Positions 41,340 through 51,856 of a DNA stretch of 64,000 nucleotides are shown here, piece by piece. A program made the position numbers and the translations under genes. The DNA is from Isochrysis galbana (taxonomy: Eukaryota > Haptophyta > Isochrysidales > Isochrysidaceae). Below the pieces are notes generated by a model. It was not told where the DNA came from. It made no database searches and saw nothing but the letters and a program-made list of their open reading frames with translations. The stretch spans positions 620,456-684,455 of the forward strand of contig CM030944.1 of NCBI GenBank assembly GCA_018136815.1, written 5' to 3'. Each line of letters opens with the position of its first letter. The stretch's first letter is position 1.

Positions 41340-41841
41340 CCTAGATGTTAAACACGGTGTGTCAGGTCTAGAAACACACCAAAAACAGCTGTTTTTGGCT
41401 TTTTTGGAAACACGGTGAAACATAGTACCGAAAACAGCGGGTCATATACATATATAGTGTATTATACATGTATATTTATATCCATCTCCCGTAGGCTCAC
41501 AGCTCACAGCTACCGGTAGTTCCTGTGGGAGTGTAATTGTGATTGTAACTGTCAAGCATGATTGTGTGATTGATGATTGATTGTGTCTTGCATCCAACTA
41601 GCAACTAGGTGGTAGGTGGTAGGTGGTGGTAGCTAGTGGTGTAGTGGTGCAGGTGGGAGTCCAGGCAATCAGGTGGCGGGATTGATTATGCTATGGCTAT
41701 GGCCTCGCTCGCACGCTCACTCACCGCGCGCGCGCAGCGCGCAACCCTCTGTTCCGGACATGGGGGTCTCCTAGAAACACGGTGAAAAACACTGTTTTTG
41801 ACTTCCGTAGAAACACACGGTTCCTGTGTTTAACATCTAGG
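41340..41841. mobile_element. 502-bp MITE, hAT-like (8-bp target duplication)
   Basis: It starts CCTAGATGTTAAACAC and ends with its exact reverse complement GTGTTTAACATCTAGG, a 16-bp terminal inverted repeat, followed inside by a looser set of GAAACACxC words on both arms. It is flanked by an 8-bp duplication and encodes no protein. Eight-bp duplications and a short non-autonomous body fit hAT-derived MITEs. The uninterrupted paralogue at 45470-45755 shows the insertion site. Confidence 0.85.
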
Positions 41842-41849
41842 CGAAAGAC
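41842..41849. repeat. MITE target-site duplication, right (CGAAAGAC)
   Basis: Second copy of the octamer found at 41332-41339. Confidence 0.85.
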
Positions 41850-42272
41850 TTGCATAAGGTGAAATGTTAGCGCCTCGCCCCACCACTGGGGAACACAACA
41901 ACCGTGCGATAAAAAGCAAAATGTGCACAATGCGGATCCGCAACACCCTTAGCTTGAAATTTAAATCTAAAAATTCGAACGAACGCGAAGAGCGATTTTT
42001 TGTGCATAGTATACGAATATTGAAGGACACGCGGATTTATTCATTTATTCGATTGTTCTATCTTTCGCCCGTTCGTTCACGTTGGTGGAGCCGGTCGTTT
42101 CGCCCTCCTTTTCGCTCTCGACCGCGCCACAGCCGGCGGCTCCCACAGGCTCTCCCTCGCGCCGCCCGCCTGCTCTGGTCTCCCTCTCGCCTCGTGGCGA
42201 CGGCTCGCTTGCAACACTCGCCCGACCCCGTCGGAGCAAGCCATTGAGCGCGCCAGCGCATCGCTGTCGCCG

Positions 42273-43151
42273 TTGCGCATGTGTATCAGCTCCTCTCGGG
42301 GCACACCGCGAGCAGTGGCGGGAGCTCGCGCCAGCCGATCACCTAGTGTGCAGAGTCTCTCGCCGTCCGGCAGTGCTCACGCGGATTCACTTCGATCGTC
42401 ACGTGATGGTCAGGTGCCGCTTCAGACGGCCAGGATACCGAGGGCTGATCCTACGTCTGTCACAGCTGAACTTGATCTCCCCATTGCATCTGGTCGGGCA
42501 ATGAGGCCAGCACTCTGGAGGCAAAGTGAGCACGGGACTGCGCCGCCGCCCTGGAGTACGCGGAGCCGCCATCTTGCTGAGGAACCATCGATTCCCTTGC
42601 CCCCGCTCATCCCGCTCAAAATACATTCACCAAGGCACACCAGACCGCCATTAGGTGTTCGGCCCTCGATGGGCGAGGTGGACATGATGCTCCGGGAAGA
42701 ACAGGCCAAGGCACGGCGTTCGAAAGCTGCGGCGGCGCTGTCACTGAAGCGCCTGCAAGCCACAAGCAGTGAGGCCGTCCAATCAACGCGCGTTAGGGAG
42801 GAACCTCCGTCGCCCAGAAAGAATGGTGGGACAATGCGAGAAAATATTACCATGCGTGCCGCGCGCTTCTCAGCTGCGGAGGCCTGTAGGGGTTTGTTGG
42901 AGGGAACAGCAGGATCCGAGGATATCGCACACGAAGTTGTGCGTGTGATGGAACCAGACACCGCGTATGAGTGGATGCTCACCTTCTGTCAGTGCGTTGA
43001 ACGAGCCGGTGCAACCCTCGACTCGACCCAACGGCAACTCATCACTCAGCACGAATTGATGGAGAAGCTGCTAGACCATGCGGGATTGGAATTTGTGGAG
43101 GTAGAAACACAAGGCGAAGCGCAGCAGCGGGTGGAGGAGGCGCAAGCGTAG
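42273..43151 (+). CDS. Hypothetical protein (292 aa), helical C-terminal half
   Basis: The open frame has Ser/Pro/Arg-rich, probably disordered sequence to about residue 125. A charged helical segment follows (VDMMLREEQAKARRSKAAAA), then a second helical region (from AARFSAAEACRGLLEG to the end), with regularly spaced hydrophobic residues. Composition in the C-terminal half is protein-like on this strand only. I do not recognise a family. The start is uncertain: the listed ATG is the first in frame, but the true protein may begin further in. No intron is needed to keep the frame open. Confidence 0.5.
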   Translation: MRMCISSSRGTPRAVAGARASRSPSVQSLSPSGSAHADSLRSSRDGQVPLQTARIPRADPTSVTAELDLPIASGRAMRPALWRQSEHGTAPPPWSTRSRHLAEEPSIPLPPLIPLKIHSPRHTRPPLGVRPSMGEVDMMLREEQAKARRSKAAAALSLKRLQATSSEAVQSTRVREEPPSPRKNGGTMRENITMRAARFSAAEACRGLLEGTAGSEDIAHEVVRVMEPDTAYEWMLTFCQCVERAGATLDSTQRQLITQHELMEKLLDHAGLEFVEVETQGEAQQRVEEAQA

Positions 43152-43984
43152 GTGGAAGCTTGGCTTGTGCGCATCCCCCATCCCTCATCTCGCCGAATTC
43201 TCAATCCCGAAGGCACATCTAGGGCGTTCTGCAACGCCAAGTGCACCCACACCGCATGGCGCTAGACTGCTGCTCATGCTGCGACCAAATGGCTGGCGGA
43301 TAATATCGTGATGGAGATTCCCTAGGTTGCGCGTTGCCAGTGACCCTGCTCCTTCAAATTCAAATAGTTGTGCCGTGGCCATGATGGCAATGCGTTGCGA
43401 GGGCGCGCAGCATTACGCACCAAAAGGGAAAACGAGAAACCCGAGCTCTTAAAGCTAGCGAAAAACCATTTATTTAACATTCTCGCCTCGCGCGTGGCTT
43501 TGGGACTCTACTTTGTAGCCACGCGCCCCTGACCCCAACATTCCCCTCTAACTGCCTTGCGGCTCCTCCCCTTGAGGTCACCTTCCGTGGAATATGGGAC
43601 AGACTCAAGTTGAGCCATCAAATGTCAAATGCAAATGTCCATGCGGTCAGTTTACAATAATAAACGCCTAACGCAATTGAAATCGTGCAAAGACTTACAT
43701 AACATTTTAAAACTCTCGAACCCCAGCGCAGTGCTTCACCTTCTTTGTCTTCGTATCTCCTCACTCAAGTTTATACTTGGTTGCCCCATGGGGGGGCACG
43801 AGCCCCCCCCCCCTCTCCACTCCTCCCCTGCCATGGGGGAGGAACCACCCATGCTCCTGGCCCGCCTGATGGCTTGCCAGGAGCAGACTGCCCTGCCGAC
43901 CCACTCTCTCACTGGCAGGCTTGCCTGCCTCGCGCGTCCTGGCCTGTCGTGGCCAGCCCATCGCTCCAACCCCCCTCCCCCCCT

Positions 43985-44150
43985 GTTCGATAGGCAGACA
44001 GGTGCAGATTGGGGACCCCTGAGGCACAGGAGCGCCAGCGAGGGAGAGGCAGGGGAGGCCAGGGCCCAGCCCCAGCCTCCTCTGCCCCCTGAGCTGGCCT
44101 CCAGGGGCCTCCAGGGGTCGCCAGGGGCAGCTGCAGGCCTGTCGCAGGCG
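43985..44150 (-). repeat. Dispersed repeat family D, copy 2
   Basis: Reverse-complement relative of 40090-40260, sharing AGGCAGACAGG, AGCGAGGGAGAGGCAGGGG and CCCCCTGAGCTGGCC-type words. GC-rich and diverged. Confidence 0.65.
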
Positions 44151-44235
44151 CGCCATCGCGCGTGCCTGCAGGAGAGGGGAGAGAGAGCGCGGAGAAGGGG
44201 GTGGGCGGAGCGAGAGCTCCGCTCACCGGAAAATA

Positions 44236-44310
44236 GGTAAGTCCCGCACCTGTTTACAGGATAAGTCGGGACCGAGGCCGCCGCCAGCCCGGTAGGCGTA
44301 GGAGGAAGGG
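44236..44310 (+). repeat. Dispersed repeat family C, copy 2
   Basis: Shares GTTTACAGGATAAGTCGGGA with the minus strand of 5470-5552 and similar flanks (AAGTCCCGC on one side, GGTAGGCG on the other). Confidence 0.7.
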
Positions 44311-44332
44311 GGGAACGGATCGCCTGGGGGTA

Positions 44333-44474
44333 GGGCCAGGTCAGAGTTTCGTGAAACTCACTTCGAAACTTGGGCCACTTCTGTGGGGAAAAAACTTTCG
44401 CGAAATGTGGGCTCAAAATCGCCCATTATGATTATGCGCAACTTGCGCGAAACTCCGGGGGGGGGGGGGGGGGG
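44333..44474 (+). repeat. Dispersed repeat family B, copy 1, ending in a G tract
   Basis: GGGCCAGGTCAGAGTTTCG leads into several palindromic TTTCGCGAAA-type words and ends in about 17 G. The reverse complement is found at 54413-54556 with the same order and the same homopolymer end. It has no coding content of its own. Confidence 0.8.
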
Positions 44475-45469
44475 ATTTTGCTTGCGCATGCCGGCCGCGC
44501 CCACCCAGCCGCCAAAGCTAATTATTATGATTTTCATGACATTATTCACGCAGTCTTGAGGTCATTTCCAATGCGGTCAGCGGTCATCCTCACGCAGCGA
44601 GCGACTTCCCCGTGGCGGCTCTCACCTTGCACCTTGCTGTATTCTTGCCCTTCAGAAGCTGAAGGCGGCACGGGCCCGGGCGCCGGTACATATTTGGGCG
44701 GGAGCTAGCGAGATAGGGGGGGGGGGGGGCGGGCGGGGGGGGGGGGGGGGCGGGGGGGGGCGAGGAGCGAGCGAGAGAGCATGCCAGGCGAGGCTCTCCC
44801 CCGGCTTGCCGGCTTGCGCTGCCACGCCGGCCCGCGCGTCACGAATGCATTCGTGACATGCCACTTCGCCCCACCCTCGCCTTCAGGTGCCAGCAAGTGT
44901 CGTCGCTAGGGCCGCGCCACGTCGTCCAGGAACAGCGCAAGCAGTTCCCCGGCGCGCGCGCCGGAGGGCTTCAAATCACATGCTCTCTGTTCCCAACTTG
45001 GGCCATGGCTGCTAGCTAAGAGTGTCATGTCTCTCTCTCCTAATTCGGCATCGTGTGAGCGTGTGTTTTCCTTGCTTGCATGCCTTTTCTCATCTGATTG
45101 GTCCACTACTTTGGCCCATCAGGTGCAGTCGTCTGTCATGTTGCGTAGTTGCGTAACAATAGCAACAAACGTGAGCATGAGCGCTGCATGTGAGAGCGTG
45201 AAACGTGAGAGCACCCTTGGCTATGAAATGTGCCGTAAAACATAATATGCGTATGCTATTTAGCATTAGTAACACTCACTATATCTATATACGCTATGAC
45301 TAATGTTAGACTAATGACTAATGACTGTGACTATCGTGCCTATCTACCGCGGCGACGGGCGACGGGCGCATTTTTACATATTTTCTACATATTTGGGTGA
45401 GAGCCTCGCATATAAACGACATATCGTGACGACATATTTGGGCACTTTTTTCTACATATTATGGCCTAC

Positions 45470-45755
45470 CCCTAGTCGAATTTGAGTCGCACGAGTACCA
45501 CTACATACCTATCCTAGAGTCTACACTCTACACTAGTGAGGTTCACTACCTTGGTCAGGAGCCTTACCCCGCCAAAAGCGCACTGCTCTGTGCGCACGCA
45601 TAAAGCCGCTCAAGGGAGGAAGCCCAAACTCAAGAAACCGCTAGAACTCAGCACCCCCGTATTCATTGAAAACGAGAAAGGTAGACTACAACTGAGCGAA
45701 AACACCCGCCTCGTAGCGGAAGCGCTTGGCCTCGCAGAAAGACTCGCATAACATG
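45470..45755 (+). repeat. Repeat family E, copy 2 (uninterrupted)
   Basis: Paralogue of 40975-41331 plus 41842-41860 without the MITE. It carries a 71-codon open frame (45536-45751) rich in Lys/Arg/Leu whose product I do not recognise. The frame probably belongs to a decayed mobile element. Confidence 0.7.
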
Positions 45756-46269
45756 ATGTGTCGTCCCGTGTGAAATGACCATCTGAAAGTGTGAACGATC
45801 ACTATAGGACATCTACGATGAACACCGCAGCACGCGGAAGCAACGGGACCCTGGAACAATTTTAAGATAAACAGGTGACCCAGTGGCCAGTGGCACAGGA
45901 GGGAGCTGAGAACACGCCGCTGAGGACAGGTGCACCCCGCTCCGCTCGGACCCCCCACATGACCCGAGCCCCTAAGTAGAGCACGAGGGGAGTTGCCGCA
46001 AGGCGGGGAACGAGGGCGAGGAAGGGAAGGGGGCGTGGCTACGAGTATGCGATCTAGTGCCGCGGGTGAGGCGAGAATGTTAGAAGGTTTTTTTAGGGGC
46101 TCAAGGCTCAAGGCCTTGACTCAAGGGAGTAGTAGGTAGTTGACCATGTTCAGACGTTCATGACGGTCAAAAAGTTTGAGTTGAGTTCGCGTTCGACTAT
46201 TTTTTCTACCACCTAGGAGTACTTGTATTTCTTGTTTCCGGTGCGGACGGACTTGGAGTTGCGGACTTG

Positions 46270-46758
46270 TGTAAAGATTGTACCTGCCGAGGAGTGAGGG
46301 GAGGCTGGTTGAGGAGGACAAACCCGCAGCCAACGAGCGCCGCCGCCCCCCCCTCCCTCCCCCTCCCCCTCCCCCCCCCGCCCCCCCCCCCCCCCTCCCT
46401 CCCTCACCCGCCCACCCGCCGGCGCGGCGCGCGCGCGCGCGATTCAAACGGGCAGCGCGTCGGGGGGGGGAGGAGGGGCGGGGGGAGGGGGGAGAGGGGC
46501 GGGGGGGGGGAGGGGGAGGGAGGGGGGGGGGGCGGGGCGGCCGAGGGATGCGGTGGCGCGGTTTCCCGCGCAGTGCGCCGAAGACCGTTGGGCCGATCCG
46601 GCCGGCTCCTCTCTCTCTCTCTCTCTCTCTCTCTCCCGCCCCCCCCCCCCCCCCCCTTCCCCCCCCCCCCCGCGCGCGGGGAAGGTGTCGCCCCCCCCCC
46701 CCTCTCCCGCTCTCTCCCCCCCCCCCGCGCGCGCGCACACCTCTGCGTGTCCTCAGAA

Positions 46759-46809
<51 letters not shown>

Positions 46810-47640
46810 TCTCCGTCTCTCTCTCCCTCTCCCTCGCTTCTGTCTCCCTCTCTTCCTCTCTCTCCTCTCTCCCGTCCCTCCCTCTCCCTCTCTGCTCTCT
46901 TCTCCCAGTTGTATAACCTCTTCAGCAGAGACATTGAAGAGTACAGACCTCCCCTCCCCCCCCCCGCCCGACTCAGTGGCCTCTCTCCCCCTCTCTTCCC
47001 CCTCCCCCCCCGCCGCCGCCTCGGAGGAGTGGGGGGGAGGAGCGGCAGGTGGCCGCGCGGCGCCGGGGGGGGGGGACCTCTCGCCCGCCCCCCCCCTCTC
47101 TCTCTCGCGCCGCCTCGCGCGACCTCCCTCGGAAAGCATAAAAAGATCCCCCGATACGAGAAAAGAACACCGTAAGCCTTCCCCCCCCCCGCGCCCCTCT
47201 CCCGCGCCACCGACGGCAGAGAGAGAGCCCCCCTCCCGTACGGTAGCCAGCGAGTGGGGGGCACCCATTCCCCTCTCTCTCTCCCTCTCTCTCTCTCTCT
47301 CCTCTTTCTTCTCTCCTCCCCCTCCCCCTCGATCTCCCTCTCTCTCTCTTCTCTCTCCCCCTTCCCTCTCCTTCCTCTCTCTCCTCCCATCACGCGGGCC
47401 CCAACCCTCACAAATTCCATTCCGTCTCCCCATATCTCTCGAGGCGCGCTTTCTCTTCTCACCGCGACCCCCTCCGCCACCAGTTGGCTCGCACCGCCGC
47501 CGCCGCCGCCCTCTCTCTCTCTCTCTCTCTCTCGCCTCTCCGGAAGGGGAGGGGGGGGGGGAGGAGGGAGCCCACCCAGCGAGCCGCCGCACCGAGCGCG
47601 TGGCGCGGGCGGGCGGCCGCGGCACAAGGGCGCAGGGCAC
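46270..47640 (+). repeat. Long C/CT-rich low-complexity region upstream of the CXXC-CRC gene
   Basis: About 1.4 kb dominated by CCCCCC, CTCTCT and GGGGGG runs, with (CT)n at 46612-46634, 46763-46806, 47274-47302 and 47514-47534. The long open frames on both strands are low-complexity Ser/Leu/Pro or Arg/Glu/Gly repeats and are not genes. It probably contains promoter and 5' UTR of the gene at 47673. Confidence 0.75.
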
Positions 47641-47672
47641 GCACCTCTGCCCTCCACCCGGCCTCTCACGCC

Positions 47673-50438
47673 ATGCCAGAGACTGAGAAGCAGCGGCAGA
47701 ACCCTCAGGGCGGAGGCAGAGCTGCCAGGTCGCCCCTTTCCAGGCCTGTCTCCTCGCCGACCACGAGGCAGGCCGCGGCGGCAGAGCGGTCAGAAGCCGT
47801 ACACCAGCGGCCCAAGAACCCTGCGCCGCCCACCGTACCTGAAGCTGCTGCATTGATCAAGCAGATGGAGGACTGCGGCACATGCGTGAACTGCCTCGAC
47901 AAGCGCAAGTTCGGCGGGCCAGGACTCAAGCGCAAGGCCTGCGTCGCGAAGCGCCAGGCCGCGTCGAAGGCGGCAGCCGCCTCTAAGAAGGCCGCCGCCG
48001 CCGCGGCCGCCGCGAGTCAGAGCAAGAGTGTAGCCGTGCCATTGCACTCGCCGCGCAGCCGGTCGCTGGCGATTGGAGCAGCATGCATCGACTCCATCGC
48101 GGGGCCCTCCTCGCTGGGCTTCTCATCGTTCTCGCCCTGCCTGAACAGCATGGACTCGCCCGCCTATGAGCTGCGCGTATCGGACATGCTCTCTTTCACA
48201 CCCCTCGACCGCTCTGTCGGTGGGCCGGACTTCATGAAGACGCCAATCGGCGGGCTCGGCTTGAGCAGCCCCTTACCTAGTGCTGGCAAGCGAAAGCTCT
48301 CGCCCGCAGAAGCGGCCGCTATCGCCGTGCCGCGCCGGATGCTCCGCTCGGCCGAGGGACATGGCTCCCTTGGTCCCATCGATGCCATCGCCTTCAAGAC
48401 GGGTGGCGCGACCGGCCAGGGCCTGGCCGGAGAGGAGTCCGAGGGCCGCGCCCCGCTGAATGAACTGCCCGTCAATCACTCCATGAGCAAGACCCTGACG
48501 CCGGCGGCCATCGCACCCTCCACGCCGATGAAGACGCCTGAAATAGAGGCGCTCTTGAACGCGGCGGCTGGCGGCGCATCCCCCCTATCGGAGTTCGCCC
48601 ACCTCCTCGACTCCGAACAACGCCTCCCCTCGAACGCCGCTGGTGGTGGCTCCATGCCCGAGATGTCGCCACTCTTCCAGCTTGCCAATCTGACGGAGTA
48701 CACGCCGCGCCTGCCTATGCCGCGCCTCAACATGAACTCGGCAGAGCGGCCGGCGGACCCGGACGAGCTCAAACACGCCCTTCTCAACTCGTCGCTGGGC
48801 ACAAGTCCTCTCGCGACTAACACTCCCGATCAGCTCTGCAACGACCTGCGTGCCGCTCTCCAGCCGTCCGGCTTTGGAAGCGTCGAGCAGCGAAGTATTG
48901 ACCAGCTCAACATGCCGCCGCCCGATGCGCGCATGTCCCCCGGCCTGAGTGCGCAGGAGAAGAAGGCGGCGCGAAAGCGTAACCTCGAGGAGGCCCTCGT
49001 CAGCGGCGGCGTAGCAGAGAGCATGATGGCCGGTATGTTCGACTCGATTGACGGCTCAGGGCTCGACCTCTGCGACGCTAGCGACCGCTTCTCACTCTGC
49101 GAACTCATCGACCAGCCCCTCGACCAGCTGGAACCCGCGTCCCGACGCAAGTCGTCCGGTGGCAGCAAGCGCAGCAAAAGACAAGAGAAGGAAAAGGGCA
49201 AGCCCGCCAAGTGCCGCTGTGACAAGTCGGGCTGTCTCAAGCGCTACTGTGTCTGCTTCGCCGTGGGCAACGTCTGCTCGCCCGAGTGCGCTTGCAAGGG
49301 CTGCGTGAACAACGAGAGCACCGAGGAGTTCAAGCGGCAGCGCGAGGAGGCAATCAAGCTGATGGAGAAGAAGAAATCCAACGCCTTCAAGCCACGCATA
49401 GGCGTCATAGGAGACGGCGAGGAAGGCGCCTTCGATCAGGTCCATCTGGTCGGATGCAACTGCAAGAAGTCGGGCTGCATCAAGCGATACTGCGAGTGCT
49501 ACCAAGCGGGCGTGAAATGCTCAGACAAGTGCAAGTGCTGCGATTGCAAGAACCCGCACGGCGCTTTCGAGGGATGCCGTCGATCGGAGTCAGCTGACAC
49601 TGAGCTCCTCAGCTCGTCTGCCAGCAACTCGTTTGCTCTTGCCATTTTTGCCGGCACGGGGGCGCCGCTTTCGGTCAGCACCCGATCGCCCAGCCGCTCC
49701 TCGCCCAAATCGCCACGCGCGCCTTCATCCCCCGCGGACACGCTCATTGCCGCCGCTGAGTTGGCCGACAAGGCGGAGGAGATGGACATTGATTATCTGC
49801 GCGTCGATTCGTGTGACAGATTGAGCGAGCGCGGGGGCAGCGACACAGAGCCTGTGCCGCTGCTATCTGCAAAGCGAGGCAGCCCGCTCTTTGCTCGACC
49901 ACGGGATTTATCGCCCGCAGCTGGCACTCCTGCGGGTGATACTGCTGCATCGGCTGCTGCTGGAGCTGACACGCCGGCGACAGGTGCTGACAAGTCCGTC
50001 GCCGCCCAGACACCCGCCGCCGCCGACACACCCGCCACGGCATCCACACCCGCGGCTGCGGAGACACCTGGCGCCGCTGCTCAACCTGGAGCTGAGACAC
50101 CAGCAGCATCCACCTCCGCCACCGTGCCAGGAGTGCCCACACCCTTTCAGGGTCTTGCATTCACACCTGCGGGCAAGCCACAGCCCAAACTCCAGGCGCC
50201 AAGCTCCGAAGCGTTGGGGTCAGTCGGCCCGACAACTAGTTTCGGTGAGATTGCTAGACCAACGCAGGTGAGACCTAAAGCTGCCTCGCACATCCACAGG
50301 CTGCACCACGACTGCGTAGTATACGCGCGTGCGCCGCATGTACCGCCCGCCCCTTCGTATGGATTCACGCACTTACCCGCCCGCCCGCCCTCGGCCTCAT
50401 GCGCCTGCAGCCTCTCGGCGACGTACAGCAGATGGTGA
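47673..50438 (+). CDS. CRC-domain (tesmin/TSO1/LIN54-like) protein with N-terminal half-CXXC finger (921 aa)
   Basis: The ATG at 47673 sits in CACGCCATGC, after the low-complexity leader; the frame is open upstream but only through CT repeats. A CXXC-like half finger starts near residue 65 (DCGTCVNCLDKRKFGG, then KRKAC). A long Ser/Pro-rich disordered region follows. The CRC domain spans ~513-634: KCRCDKSGCLKRYCVCF, a linker of about 50 residues, then GCNCKKSGCIKRYCECYQ, each with the conserved Tyr that enters the DNA minor groove in LIN54. The tail is Ala/Pro/Thr repeats. CRC proteins bind TTYGAA-type promoter elements and act in cell-cycle or developmental transcription complexes. A good donor (CAG|GTGAGA, about 50269) suggests the last ~55 codons may be intronic and the true C-terminus lies elsewhere. 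Confidence 0.9.
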   Translation: MPETEKQRQNPQGGGRAARSPLSRPVSSPTTRQAAAAERSEAVHQRPKNPAPPTVPEAAALIKQMEDCGTCVNCLDKRKFGGPGLKRKACVAKRQAASKAAAASKKAAAAAAAASQSKSVAVPLHSPRSRSLAIGAACIDSIAGPSSLGFSSFSPCLNSMDSPAYELRVSDMLSFTPLDRSVGGPDFMKTPIGGLGLSSPLPSAGKRKLSPAEAAAIAVPRRMLRSAEGHGSLGPIDAIAFKTGGATGQGLAGEESEGRAPLNELPVNHSMSKTLTPAAIAPSTPMKTPEIEALLNAAAGGASPLSEFAHLLDSEQRLPSNAAGGGSMPEMSPLFQLANLTEYTPRLPMPRLNMNSAERPADPDELKHALLNSSLGTSPLATNTPDQLCNDLRAALQPSGFGSVEQRSIDQLNMPPPDARMSPGLSAQEKKAARKRNLEEALVSGGVAESMMAGMFDSIDGSGLDLCDASDRFSLCELIDQPLDQLEPASRRKSSGGSKRSKRQEKEKGKPAKCRCDKSGCLKRYCVCFAVGNVCSPECACKGCVNNESTEEFKRQREEAIKLMEKKKSNAFKPRIGVIGDGEEGAFDQVHLVGCNCKKSGCIKRYCECYQAGVKCSDKCKCCDCKNPHGAFEGCRRSESADTELLSSSASNSFALAIFAGTGAPLSVSTRSPSRSSPKSPRAPSSPADTLIAAAELADKAEEMDIDYLRVDSCDRLSERGGSDTEPVPLLSAKRGSPLFARPRDLSPAAGTPAGDTAASAAAGADTPATGADKSVAAQTPAAADTPATASTPAAAETPGAAAQPGAETPAASTSATVPGVPTPFQGLAFTPAGKPQPKLQAPSSEALGSVGPTTSFGEIARPTQVRPKAASHIHRLHHDCVVYARAPHVPPAPSYGFTHLPARPPSASCACSLSATYSRW

Positions 50439-51650
50439 TGTGATGTGGGACGGAGGGATCCGTCTTGGAGCACCTCGGCAGCTTTCGCCATAAGGCTACG
50501 TACTGGTCAACGGACAACGTGGTTGTCACCGTTCAGTCTGCCTTACTTTCTGCCAGTGCCAACTGTAGCCAGATTCACTGCGGAAGCGAATCGGCCTACG
50601 AGGGCGCTCATCTGCTTCCACTTCTAGCCGTGCGTATATTGGAGCTGTTCCTCTGCGGATTCGTGATCCAATCGCCCTGGACCAGGCGTGCGCATGCCGC
50701 CATGCTTGGAAACAAGCATACTGGGTGGGTGGTCGCGAGCAGGGTGTGCCGGCGGTCACTGAAAAATGCCGTGACGGAGGACGCATGTGCAATCTTCCAT
50801 GGTGGGGCTTGGCTCTGGCCTGCGCATCGATCAGCGCTGTCCCGCTCAATGCGCAGCGATGGGCAAGTCATGCCGGCGATGCCGATCATCCGACAGTATG
50901 TTGGGGGGGGCGATTGTAGATCTGCCCTTCTACTTTGGTGACCAATCCTACTGGCTTCGGGTCAAGGTGTCTATGCGCGGCACAAAGGCACACCCGCTGC
51001 AGAATCGCGCGTGCTCAGACGTGGGCAGCACGTTAGGCCCTCCGAGCGGATACGGTGTTGCGTGTGAAGTCTTAGCATTTGGTGCGAGGTGCTTTTCATC
51101 TTCTGAGCAGCTAGTCGACGGGCATCGTGGCAGCGTGTTGCGGCCAAGATCTAAGTCGAACGCTACTCGTACCAGTTTTGTGTTTCATCCAATGGGGGGC
51201 AGAGGGATGCGTGCAGCAGCCCCAGTCTCTGGCCGACCGGAGAAGGCTCCATATTTGCTCACTGTGCGGAGAACGTCAACAGTGCAAGTGGAGCCGTGTT
51301 GCAGATCGGCACATCAACTTGGAACGTGCAGGGGACCGACCGCCTGCGCGGCACAGCTCCTCAACGAACGCTTCTAATTAAATTGCGTCTCCTTTCTGTG
51401 CCAGAAGCAAGGCGATGCCACCGCCGTTATGGGTCATTCATGCCTTTCCGCGTGTTGTATGTTGTACCCAATATCGAGCATGATCGGTGTTATACTACTA
51501 AAAAATCTTAAAAACTAACCGCTACTTGCACGGCGCGTGGCAGAGTGCTTGTGCTACTCCTAGCTACCCTCCCTACCCTACCACTTCCCCTCTCCCCGCT
51601 TCCTTGGAGAACCGGGCTAGGAGGGGAGGCCGCGCGCGCTGCTTTGTCGC
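50439..51650. other. Region downstream of the CRC gene
   Basis: No recognised gene. Open frames of up to ~200 codons exist on the plus strand (for example 50787-51377) but have no family features. This may be 3' UTR or further exons of the CRC gene. Confidence 0.5.
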
Positions 51651-51856
51651 ATCCGCGATCGACCTTTGCTTGTTTTAGAAGTTGTCTGCGTTTCTATGTC
51701 CCCTCCTTGCAGGCTAGTCACTAGTCACCGTCGCATCATGCATCATCCTACATTCGCCCTTTTTACCCTCGCCTCCCTTGTCGCCTCCCTTGTCGCCTGC
51801 TTGCCCCTCACCTGGCTTACCTCCTTGCGTGCTCCTAGCGTTTTTAATGAGCCTCA
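51651..51856 (+). repeat. Dispersed repeat family A, copy 2
   Basis: Plus-strand relative of the minus strand of 637-847, with scattered differences. It includes two short tandem units CCTTGTCGCCT near 51776-51800. Confidence 0.8.

Larger units (their letters stand above)
40975..41860 (+). repeat. Repeat family E, copy 1, interrupted by a MITE
   Basis: Outside the MITE (41340-41841) this matches 45470-45755: GAGTC.TACGA.TA.CACTACAT, GGTTCACTACCTTGG, then AGCG(G)AAGCGCT.GGCCTCGC and GAAAGACT.GCATAA. The two sides of the MITE join to give the word order of the uninterrupted copy. Confidence 0.75.
38897..42248. other. Repeat-rich intergenic stretch
   Basis: No recognisable gene. It contains GC-rich inverted-repeat D copy 1 (40090-40260), a host repeat E copy (40975-41331 continued at 41842-41860), a tandem duplication of about 28 bp (41067-41121, words TTCACTACCTTGGTAAGGGG) and a MITE (41340-41841). 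A poly-A stretch followed by ACTTCTTAATGATC (40645-40690) resembles the minus strand of 318-370. Confidence 0.65.
43152..45535. other. Intergenic repeats between the unknown ORF and repeat E copy 2
   Basis: Contains GC-rich repeat D copy 2 (43985-44150), repeat C copy 2 (44236-44310), repeat B copy 1 (44333-44474) and long G tracts at 44458-44474 and 44717-44758. No recognisable gene is seen. Confidence 0.6.

Noticed and set aside
46278..47853. Very long open frames (200-420 codons) on both strands
   Set aside because: They consist of Ser/Leu/Pro or Arg/Glu/Gly repeats from CT, C and G runs, overlap each other in several frames, and have no domain signal.
50787..51377. 196-codon frame downstream of the CRC gene
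   Set aside because: No family features, mixed composition, no start context; more likely UTR or intergenic.
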